Source: an uncultured Pirellula sp. (lineage in GTDB: Bacteria; Planctomycetota; Planctomycetia; Pirellulales; Pirellulaceae). From it: a DNA stretch of 8,012 bases. Shown here one piece after another: positions 1 through 6,002 of the stretch. Each line of letters opens with the position of its first letter. Positions within the stretch are counted from its first letter, which is position 1. The notes under the pieces are model-generated. The model ran no database searches and was not told the DNA's origin. It saw only the letters and a list, made by a program, of their open reading frames with translations. The translations under genes were made by a program, and so were the position numbers. The stretch is from positions 1 through 8,012 of the forward strand of contig CAITIF010000873.1 in NCBI GenBank assembly GCA_903892365.1, written 5' to 3'.

Positions 1-52
1 AAAACTGTTTAGGATGCAAGTGCGAGCCTGGAACAAGCCCTTCGATTGTATT

Positions 53-73
53 TTGCTTGGTCTTCACAAGCAA
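53..73. repeat. Inverted repeat in the leader of the propeller gene
   Basis: TTGCTTG (53-59) and CAAGCAA (67-73) are perfect 7-base inverted arms around a 7-base loop. No T-run follows on either strand, so it does not read as an intrinsic terminator. It lies about 90 bases upstream of the candidate promoter and could be a protein-binding site or a chance palindrome. Confidence 0.4.
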
Positions 74-160
74 GCAACGAATCCCCAACTTAATAGTCTT
101 AGAAAGCGTATTTCCCCCGTCCGAGGCGGAATCAGCCAAAAACTCTTCCAGGCCAACCAT

Positions 161-189
161 TTCGCATTCGGTATTTTATACGGTACAAT
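161..189 (+). promoter_or_regulatory. Candidate sigma-70-type promoter for the rightward genes
   Basis: TTCGCA (161-166, 4 of 6 to TTGACA) and TACAAT (184-189, 5 of 6 to TATAAT) are separated by exactly 17 bases. A start of transcription near 196 would leave a leader of about 54 bases before the ATG at 250. The motif CGGTA recurs at 169, 181 and 190, around and just after the -10 box. This is inferred from consensus matching only. Planctomycete promoters often diverge from the E. coli consensus. Confidence 0.35.
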
Positions 190-237
190 CGGTATCTGGT
201 CCGTATGCATGGTAAGTCACGTACCCCACTCCCAAAC

Positions 238-241
238 AAGG
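238..241 (+). promoter_or_regulatory. Ribosome binding site supporting the ATG at 250
   Basis: AAGG lies 8 bases before the ATG at 250. The in-frame ATG at 205 lies only about 9 bases after the predicted transcription start and has no comparable site. This, with the signal peptide beginning at 250, favours the shorter start. Confidence 0.45.
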
Positions 242-249
242 CAAGATCA

Positions 250-1911
250 ATGCGATTGGTTGCAAAGCGATTCCTTTTAGCTCAGATATTAGCGGTTTCC
301 ACCACGTTTGCCTCGCATGTGGCAGCAGGAGATTACGACCCAACAGCAGTTGCTCTGGAGGGGATCTCGAAACTCAAAGTTGGGCAACAGGATTGGCCTC
401 AATGGGGCGGTTCAGCAGAACGCAATAACGTCCCCAAAACCGGCCCACTACCGGCCGAATTCGACGTCAAATCGGGAACTAACATCCGCTGGTCATCCCC
501 GCTTGGGTCGGAAACATACGGTAATCCTGTCGTCGCCAACGGAAAAGTATACGTCGGAACGAACAACGGGAATGGCTACGTAAAACGCTATCCAAGTTCC
601 GTCGACTTGGGGGCCCTGGTCTGTTTCAATGAAGCGGACGGGAAATTTCTGTGGCAGCATTGCAGCGAAAAACTACCGACCGGGCGTGTGCACGACTGGC
701 CGAATCAAGGGATCTGCTGTGCTCCATTGGTGGATGGTGACAAGCTTTGGTACGTGACCAGCCGCGGGGAAGTGGTTTGCTTGGACACGGAAGGGTTTTT
801 GGACGGCGAGAACGATGGCCCGTTCAATAAAGAACCCAACGAAAACAAAGACGAAGCGGATGTGATTTGGAAACTAGACATGATGTCGCAATTGAACGTG
901 TCGCAGCACAACATGTGCAGCTGCTCCGTCACTTGCGCTGGCGACTTGCTTTTTGTTAATACGGCCAACGGTGTGGATGACAGCCACCTGACCGTTCCCG
1001 AAGAAAAAGCAGCAAGTTTCCTATGCATGAATCGCCAAACGGGCGAAGTTCTCTGGACGGACAACACCCCCGGCGCTAACATCCTTCACGGTCAATGGTC
1101 GTCGCCAGCGTACGCTGTTCTTGGCGGTCAAGCTCAAGTTGTTTTTGGTGGCGGCGATGGCTGGTTGTACAGCTTCGATCCCGCCGGGGACGCAGGCAAG
1201 GCAAAGTTGCTTTGGAAATTTGACTGCAATCCAAAAGACTCTGTGTATCGTCTCAATGGAGCGACCCGGAACCACGTGATTGCAACACCCGTCATCTACG
1301 ATGGAATGGTATACGTGGCCGTCGGTGAAGATCCAGAACACGGCGAAGGTGGTGGACACTTGTGGTGCATCGACCCAACCAAACGTGGAGATGTTAGCCC
1401 CACGATCGTTTACAACTCGTCCGACATGACAAAACCGATCGCTCCTAAACGAAAGCAAGCAATGGTTGTGGCTGAAGGAGACGTCGAGCGAGACAATCCT
1501 AATTCGGCTGCAAAATGGCACTACGTCGGTTCTGACCCGAACGAATTTGAAACCACCATGCACCGTACATGCGGAACCGTGGCCATCAAAGACGATTTGC
1601 TGATCGTGGCCGACTTTAGCGGTATGGTCCACTGCGTTGACGTCAAAACAGGCGAAGCCCACTGGACTCACGATATGCTTGCCGCCTCTTGGGCTTCTCC
1701 CTTGATTGCAGACAACAAGGTCTTTATCGGGGACGAAGACGGGGACATCCTGATTTTCGAACTGAGCAAGACAGCGACCGTTTTGGCCGAAATCAACCTC
1801 GGATCGGCTCTGTACACCACCCCAGTAGCAGCCAACGACACGATCTACATTGCCAACCGAAATCGAATTTTCGCGATCCAAGAAGGCAAAAAGAGCGATC
1901 CGATTAAGTAG
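250..1911 (+). CDS. Exported PQQ-binding-like beta-propeller protein
   Basis: This is a 553-residue exported protein of unknown substrate. The ATG at 250 gives a classic signal peptide: basic MRLVAKR, a hydrophobic stretch to about residue 22, and likely cleavage near the AAG at 25-27. Starting at 205 would bury it behind 15 polar residues. The rest is PQQ-like propeller repeats. I count about eight blades, starting near residues 91, 156, 224, 283, 345, 442, 481 and 522, several with the pattern 'VDVKTGEAHW' (for example 463-472). The first blade follows a WPQWGG motif (49-54). NTANGVDDSH (237-246) and GGDGWLYSFD (301-310) mark the subtype common in planctomycetes. A Cys-Cys pair sits at 156-157, and Cys clusters again at 223-229. 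Similar folds bind PQQ in dehydrogenases or act as scaffolds (BamB), so an enzyme role is unproven. The next gene follows after 62 bases on the same strand. Confidence 0.88.
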   Translation: MRLVAKRFLLAQILAVSTTFASHVAAGDYDPTAVALEGISKLKVGQQDWPQWGGSAERNNVPKTGPLPAEFDVKSGTNIRWSSPLGSETYGNPVVANGKVYVGTNNGNGYVKRYPSSVDLGALVCFNEADGKFLWQHCSEKLPTGRVHDWPNQGICCAPLVDGDKLWYVTSRGEVVCLDTEGFLDGENDGPFNKEPNENKDEADVIWKLDMMSQLNVSQHNMCSCSVTCAGDLLFVNTANGVDDSHLTVPEEKAASFLCMNRQTGEVLWTDNTPGANILHGQWSSPAYAVLGGQAQVVFGGGDGWLYSFDPAGDAGKAKLLWKFDCNPKDSVYRLNGATRNHVIATPVIYDGMVYVAVGEDPEHGEGGGHLWCIDPTKRGDVSPTIVYNSSDMTKPIAPKRKQAMVVAEGDVERDNPNSAAKWHYVGSDPNEFETTMHRTCGTVAIKDDLLIVADFSGMVHCVDVKTGEAHWTHDMLAASWASPLIADNKVFIGDEDGDILIFELSKTATVLAEINLGSALYTTPVAANDTIYIANRNRIFAIQEGKKSDPIK

Positions 1912-1973
1912 TTTTTTCGCGTCGTCCATCTCTCCCACCTATCCCCTCTCCCACGATTCCTGCGATTCACACC
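1912..1973 (+). other. C-rich, G-free spacer between the two exported-protein genes
   Basis: Bases 1925-1954 contain no G and are about 60% C, following a run of six T (1912-1917) directly after the TAG stop. There is no SD-like sequence before the ATG at 1974. C-rich, G-poor, unstructured RNA is the kind of sequence that Rho binds in other bacteria, so the spacer could reduce read-through. That role is inference. Confidence 0.35.
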
Positions 1974-3746
1974 ATGACCTACCTGCCTTTACGATGCGCG
2001 GTCGCCATTGCGTTGGTTTCCGCCTGCCTACCTTTTCCATGTTTCGCCCAGTCCCCTCCCGGACCAGGTGTCGGTTACACAACCACACCAATGCTTCCCG
2101 GAGGAAAATGGCGAGTGCACGACCAGCATCGACCGCGACCCACTGTGGTCACGCCCGGCGCGTCCGTGGGCCTGCCTCCGTCGGATGCAACGGTTTTGTT
2201 CGACGGACAAAGTTTAGATGCATGGAAAAAGTCAGGTACGGATAGCGAAAAAGCTCCGTGGGTGATTCGGGACGGTGCGATGGAAGTGGTCCCTAACAGC
2301 GGAACCTTGGAATCCAAGGAATCGTTCGGAGACATGCAATTGCATATCGAATGGGCAACGCCTGAGAAAGTCGAAGGGAATTCCCAGGGTCGTGGAAATA
2401 GCGGCGTTATCATCATGGGCCGCTATGAAATCCAAGTTTTAGATAGCTACAACAACGACACCTATGCCGACGGGCAAGCGGCCTCGATCTATGGACAATT
2501 TCCTCCACAGGTCAATGTCACGAATCCCCCGGGGCAATGGAATGTTTACGATATCATTTTTGAAGCACCTCGCTTCGAAGGGGATAAGCTTGTCAAACCC
2601 GCGCGGTCGACAGTGATCCATAACGGCGTTTTGGTTCAAAACGCCCGTGAACACATCGGACCCATGAATCATCAAGATGTGTCACCTTATACACCGCATC
2701 CGTCAACGGGTCCGATCGTATTGCAAGATCATGGCAATCCTACGCGATTCAAAAATATCTGGGTTCGCAGCCTAAGAGAAGAGGTCGATCCGTGGATCGT
2801 GATGCCAGGAGCTTCCGACGCAAGTTTGCCTGGAAAAGGAAAAAAGGTCGTTCTTGTTTCTGGCGATGAAGAATACCGATCCGAAGAAGCCCTTCCGATG
2901 CTTGCAAAAATTCTATCGGAACAACACGGCTTCGATTGCGTTGTTTTGTTTGCGATCAATCCTGACACGCAAACAGTCGACCCGAACTACTCGTCGAACA
3001 TTCCTGGTTTGCACCATTTGGATGACGCCGATGCCATGATCATGGCGACCCGATTTCGCGCTTTGCCCGATTGGCAAATGGCCCATTTTGAAAAGTTCGT
3101 CAGCGAGGGCAAACCGCTCGCCTCCCTACGTACTTCCACCCACCCTTTCAACTTCAGCGGCCAAAAAACCTCGTACCAAAACTGGTCTTGGAACAGCCAG
3201 GACTGGCCAGGCGGATTCGGCCAGCAAATCATCGGAGAAACATGGCATTCGCACCATGGAGTTCACAATGGCGAGGCGACCCGAGGTGTCATCAACGAAG
3301 ATGCCAAATCGGATCCTATTCTGAACGGAGTGAAGGATGTGTTTGGTCCCAGCGACGTCTACGGCGTTGTCCACCTGCCAAGTACTGCCAAAGTTCTGCT
3401 TCTAGGTCAAGTTGTAAAGGGAATGAAGCCAACCGATCCACCGGTAGAAGGCGACAAAAACAGTCCGATGATGCCTCTGGCTTGGACCAAGGATTATCAA
3501 TACGACAACGGCCCCAAGGGCAAAGTCTTTTGCACCACCATGGGTGCCGCGGTGGATTTTCTGAACGAAGATCTTCGTCGATTGATCGTCAACGCAACCT
3601 ACTGGATGACAGGTCTTGAAGATAAGATCCCCGAGCAAGCAAGCGTTCAAGTTTCGGAGAATTACAAGCCAAGCTACTTTGGTTTCCGAGACGCGAAATT
3701 CTTTAGCTCGAAGAAGATCCGACCTGTGGATTTGATTCCTAAGTAG
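1974..3746 (+). CDS. Exported DUF1080 (3-keto-disaccharide hydrolase) and ThuA-like fusion protein
   Basis: A 590-residue exported protein with two carbohydrate-linked domains. The N-terminus is a signal peptide (basic R7, hydrophobic 8-25). It could be cut after CFA (23-25), or lipidated at C18, since VSAC (15-18) fits a lipobox. A Pro/Gly-rich linker follows. Residues 73-267 match the DUF1080 jelly-roll: LFDGQSLDAW (75-84), GRGNSGV (139-145), YEIQVLDSYNN (151-161), and a typical ending near FKNIWVRSL (259-267). Residues 288-548 match ThuA-like proteins, a class I glutamine amidotransferase-type fold: KKVVLVSGDEEYRSEEALPM (290-309), THPFNF (389-394) and GETWHSHHG (421-429). Both families are tied to 3-keto sugar metabolism, so a role in breaking down oxidised disaccharides outside the cytoplasm is plausible. 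The exact substrate cannot be read here. No SD precedes the start. Confidence 0.87.
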   Translation: MTYLPLRCAVAIALVSACLPFPCFAQSPPGPGVGYTTTPMLPGGKWRVHDQHRPRPTVVTPGASVGLPPSDATVLFDGQSLDAWKKSGTDSEKAPWVIRDGAMEVVPNSGTLESKESFGDMQLHIEWATPEKVEGNSQGRGNSGVIIMGRYEIQVLDSYNNDTYADGQAASIYGQFPPQVNVTNPPGQWNVYDIIFEAPRFEGDKLVKPARSTVIHNGVLVQNAREHIGPMNHQDVSPYTPHPSTGPIVLQDHGNPTRFKNIWVRSLREEVDPWIVMPGASDASLPGKGKKVVLVSGDEEYRSEEALPMLAKILSEQHGFDCVVLFAINPDTQTVDPNYSSNIPGLHHLDDADAMIMATRFRALPDWQMAHFEKFVSEGKPLASLRTSTHPFNFSGQKTSYQNWSWNSQDWPGGFGQQIIGETWHSHHGVHNGEATRGVINEDAKSDPILNGVKDVFGPSDVYGVVHLPSTAKVLLLGQVVKGMKPTDPPVEGDKNSPMMPLAWTKDYQYDNGPKGKVFCTTMGAAVDFLNEDLRRLIVNATYWMTGLEDKIPEQASVQVSENYKPSYFGFRDAKFFSSKKIRPVDLIPK

Positions 3747-3753
3747 TCGCGGC

Positions 3754-4236
3754 GTGTACGACGAATGCGATGACGAAGAAGAACAGGCAAGAACTGCCTA
3801 TCACGAGGCCGGACATAGCGTGATGGCAGTCCTGTGCGGCGCTCAAGTTTGCCGCGCATCCATTTCTCCTGAGGAGTCCCTACGCCATGGAGAGGTGGAA
3901 ATTCACTGGCCTCGCAATAGCAAGACCGAGGACCAACTGGCAACTATTCTTTCGGGACCAGTCGCCGAAATGATCTACCGTTCCGAACCTTTGCATCCTG
4001 GCTTGGTGGAGCAATGGAGCCAAGATTGGAAACAAGCTTGGGAAATTGCACGCCCTCGCTGCCCCACCGATCGCCGTTGCCTTCAAATGCTTGAGCAACT
4101 TGTTGTTCAGCTCCATAAAAGCCTATCACAAGATCGGTACTGGTCCGCCATCGCAGCCGTTCAAGATTTGTTGATGGCTCATGAAGAAATCAGTCACGAC
4201 GAGATCGAATACGAAGTGAACGCGTGGTTGCGTTAG
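3754..4236 (+). CDS. Stand-alone M41 (FtsH-type) metallopeptidase domain protein
   Basis: A 160-residue protein resembling the protease half of FtsH without the membrane anchor or AAA+ ATPase. HEAGH (17-21) is the HExxH zinc site. SQDWKQAWEIAR (89-100) aligns with the FtsH segment SNDIKQATNLAR, whose Asp is the third zinc ligand, making D91 the expected ligand. The spacing from H17 to D91 (74) is close to that in FtsH (78). LSGPVAEMIY (66-75) matches the FtsH segment around GGRAAEEL. The start must be GTG at 3754: the frame is closed by a TGA at 3733, and no in-frame ATG precedes the HEAGH motif. The start lies 7 bases after the preceding stop with no SD, suggesting translational coupling. 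The N-terminus is acidic (DECDDEEE). No signal peptide is seen, so it is probably cytoplasmic. The partner that would feed it substrates is not in the window. Confidence 0.8.
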   Translation: MYDECDDEEEQARTAYHEAGHSVMAVLCGAQVCRASISPEESLRHGEVEIHWPRNSKTEDQLATILSGPVAEMIYRSEPLHPGLVEQWSQDWKQAWEIARPRCPTDRRCLQMLEQLVVQLHKSLSQDRYWSAIAAVQDLLMAHEEISHDEIEYEVNAWLR

Positions 4237-4240
4237 CTAA
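4233..4240. other. Convergent genes overlapping at a palindromic stop
   Basis: The palindrome TTAGCTAA supplies the stops of both converging genes: TAG (4234-4236) on the plus strand and TAA (4235-4233) on the minus strand. The coding regions overlap by 4 bases, leaving no room for an intergenic terminator, and I see no hairpin with a T-run nearby on either strand. Confidence 0.75.
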
Positions 4241-4688
4241 GGGTTTGGATTTCCACGGGCATCACATAGTTACCGGACAGCCCAACTCGGACATTGCTGC
4301 AACGGTCAAGGTAAAACTGTCTCGGCTCTTCACGCGATAAACACAGCGCTAAAAATCGGTTCTCTGCAACAAATCGGATGGGACTGACAACACGCCGAGT
4401 CCGTGAGCCGTCCTTGCCCTCATAATCGAGAACCAATACGAGGTCATCGGTTTGTTGCATCACGCGCTCGATCAATTTCGCAATTCGCACCGTTGCAGGC
4501 AGAGCGGATGCAGGAGGGGTAGTAGCCGGCAGGATTGGTTTAACTGCAATTGGAGCAGAACTCGAATATGCCTCCGCGAGTAGCGTTGCTGTCATGCTCA
4601 TGGTAATCCCCAAGGTGTGCGAAAGAGTGTCTTCGAAAAGGTGAATTCGTCCGGCGGTGCATTTGATGTCAGTATCAAAGAAACGCAT
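4233..4688 (-). CDS. Short WYL-like domain protein without a DNA-binding domain
   Basis: With the start at 4688 the protein has 151 residues. Residues 82-135 resemble the WYL domain of bacterial regulators: DYEGKDGSRTRRVVSPIRF (88-106), then ALCLSREEPRQFYLDRC (114-130), matching the usual 'P...L...A.C..R...R.F.LDRI' pattern. The Trp-Tyr-Leu triplet itself is replaced by RFLAL (111-115). A Pro/Ala-rich linker (about 46-66) precedes it. No helix-turn-helix is visible, whereas most WYL regulators carry one and exceed 300 residues. WYL domains are thought to bind nucleic-acid or nucleotide ligands, but no function can be assigned. The frame is open to 4859, but that start would lie inside the glycosyltransferase gene. 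The 4688 ATG lies 35 bases after that gene's stop, without a well-placed SD. An ATG at 4601 (MSMTATLL), preceded by GGGGA, is a real alternative. Confidence 0.6.
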   Translation of the reverse strand: MRFFDTDIKCTAGRIHLFEDTLSHTLGITMSMTATLLAEAYSSSAPIAVKPILPATTPPASALPATVRIAKLIERVMQQTDDLVLVLDYEGKDGSRTRRVVSPIRFVAENRFLALCLSREEPRQFYLDRCSNVRVGLSGNYVMPVEIQTLS

Positions 4689-4723
4689 GGGACCATCATC
4701 GAGCCTCTCTAGGACACGTTTGG

Positions 4724-5998
4724 TCAAAAGGTTGCCGAAATTGTTTTTTTCGCAAGTTGAGTGAACTCGGCGGAGATAGCATCCAGCGAGTGAAACTTTT
4801 CTACATACTGACACCCGTCTGCCGATCGCGGGTTCCACTCGTTTTCGCTCTCGTACCATCGCTTTAGCGTTTCGGAAGCTTGGTGAACATCTCCGTCATG
4901 CGACTTGCCCGCACCAGACTTAGCTAAAAAACCATCGAAGTCTTCAAGCGATACGATGGGTGTGCCACTTGCCGCAGCTTCCAACAACACGTTGGGAAAA
5001 CCCTCGAATTCAGGGGAGCCTGTAGAAAGAAAGATGCGAGATTCTCGCATCCGTTCAGGCATCGATTCATTGGGAACAAAGTCGATCAGCTGAACGTTGT
5101 TCGGTAGCTCTTTTTCAACCTGCCTTCGAATATCAGCTTCACCCGCATTGAGAACGACTTGGAATGGCACCTCGGGGCACAACTTGGCAATCTCGATAGC
5201 TAACAATGGGCGTTTGTGAAATCGATCGGCTCGGCCTACCCACAGAACTCCTTGTCGCAAAGGATGGGTTGCCCCTAAAGAAAAGCGATTGGGATCGACC
5301 GGATTTGGAATCAGGTTCAAATGAAAAAGTTCCGTACTTTGCCCGCGAAGCGTTGGTTCAAGAGATTGGAATTGCTTCTGCTGCGCCTGGCTTTGAAAAA
5401 TGATAAAGCGGCAATATGTCAGGCAGGCCTGAGCCACCGCGCTTGTGACGCCATATTTATCTTGAAAGTCTTCTGTTCCGTAAAGCTTCGGCTCCAAGTC
5501 CGCATTGGATTGAATCCAAAGCAAGATTGGAATTCCGCGGCGCTTTGCGATTTCGCCAAGCTGGCTCGAAGTTTCGTTGACACCGAGAGCCAAAAGAATC
5601 TGGGGCGAGAATTCTTGAAGCGATTTTTCGATTGCATCCTGCTCCGAATAAGGCTTGAAGAACAACTTGCTGACAGCGAGCGTGGGAAACTGCCAAAGAA
5701 GATTCGAATTCCATCGTTTGATTCGAAATCTACCCGCCTCAGGATCGATCTCCATGGATTTTGAAACGCATTGCCGAACATCGCGTAGCGGTTCATGGAT
5801 GGCGCTGACCTGAACTCCATGAACTGTGGTCGTGCTTCGTGACCGTCCGCTTCGAACCAGAAACATCACGGAATGGGAACAATCTTTGGCCAATGCCTGG
5901 GAAAGACTCCAGGCGAACGTTTCTAGACCACCGATTTGCCTAGATTCACGCGAGTCGATCAATGGACTTCCGTTCAGAGCGACAATCGCGATCTTCAT
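4724..5998 (-). CDS. GT4-family glycosyltransferase
   Basis: A 424-residue GT-B fold glycosyltransferase predicted to move a sugar from a nucleotide-sugar donor to a growing glycan, retaining the anomeric configuration, as is known for family GT4. The N-terminal Rossmann half starts MKIAIVALNGSP and carries IGGLETF (22-28), the usual acceptor-side glycine loop. In the C-terminal donor-binding half, VLWVGRADRFHKRP (251-264) holds the Arg/Lys pair (R256, K262) that contacts donor phosphates, and EFEGFPNVLLEA (330-341) contains the E-x7-E motif (E332, E340). The ATG at 5998 was chosen over one 13 codons upstream because it starts directly on the first beta strand and lies 4 bases after the methyltransferase stop; the longer form would overlap that gene. 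It has no signal peptide, so it acts on the cytoplasmic side. Donor and acceptor sugars cannot be told from sequence. Confidence 0.9.
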   Translation of the reverse strand: MKIAIVALNGSPLIDSRESRQIGGLETFAWSLSQALAKDCSHSVMFLVRSGRSRSTTTVHGVQVSAIHEPLRDVRQCVSKSMEIDPEAGRFRIKRWNSNLLWQFPTLAVSKLFFKPYSEQDAIEKSLQEFSPQILLALGVNETSSQLGEIAKRRGIPILLWIQSNADLEPKLYGTEDFQDKYGVTSAVAQACLTYCRFIIFQSQAQQKQFQSLEPTLRGQSTELFHLNLIPNPVDPNRFSLGATHPLRQGVLWVGRADRFHKRPLLAIEIAKLCPEVPFQVVLNAGEADIRRQVEKELPNNVQLIDFVPNESMPERMRESRIFLSTGSPEFEGFPNVLLEAAASGTPIVSLEDFDGFLAKSGAGKSHDGDVHQASETLKRWYESENEWNPRSADGCQYVEKFHSLDAISAEFTQLAKKTISATF

Positions 5999-6002
5999 GA
6001 CT

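Noticed and set aside
53..73. Stem-loop at the left edge as a terminator of an upstream gene
   Set aside because: The stem is real but no T-run follows on either strand.
205..249. Upstream in-frame ATG for the propeller protein
   Set aside because: It adds 15 polar residues before an otherwise classic signal peptide, and lacks the SD seen before 250.
14..280. 88-residue open frame at the left edge
   Set aside because: It has no SD and no recognisable motif, and it runs out of frame into the start of the propeller gene over the region holding the promoter-like sequence.
1895..1920. Possible intrinsic terminator after the propeller gene (six T after the stop)
   Set aside because: The only stem available is GCGA/TCGC, four base pairs with the T-run inside the hairpin, so it does not have terminator geometry.
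1021..1938. 305-residue minus-strand open frame opposite the propeller gene
   Set aside because: Its product has no family features, while the opposite strand clearly encodes propeller repeats; it is an antisense shadow.
4689..4859. N-terminal extension of the WYL-like protein
   Set aside because: It lies mostly within the glycosyltransferase coding region in another frame and has no domain-like sequence.
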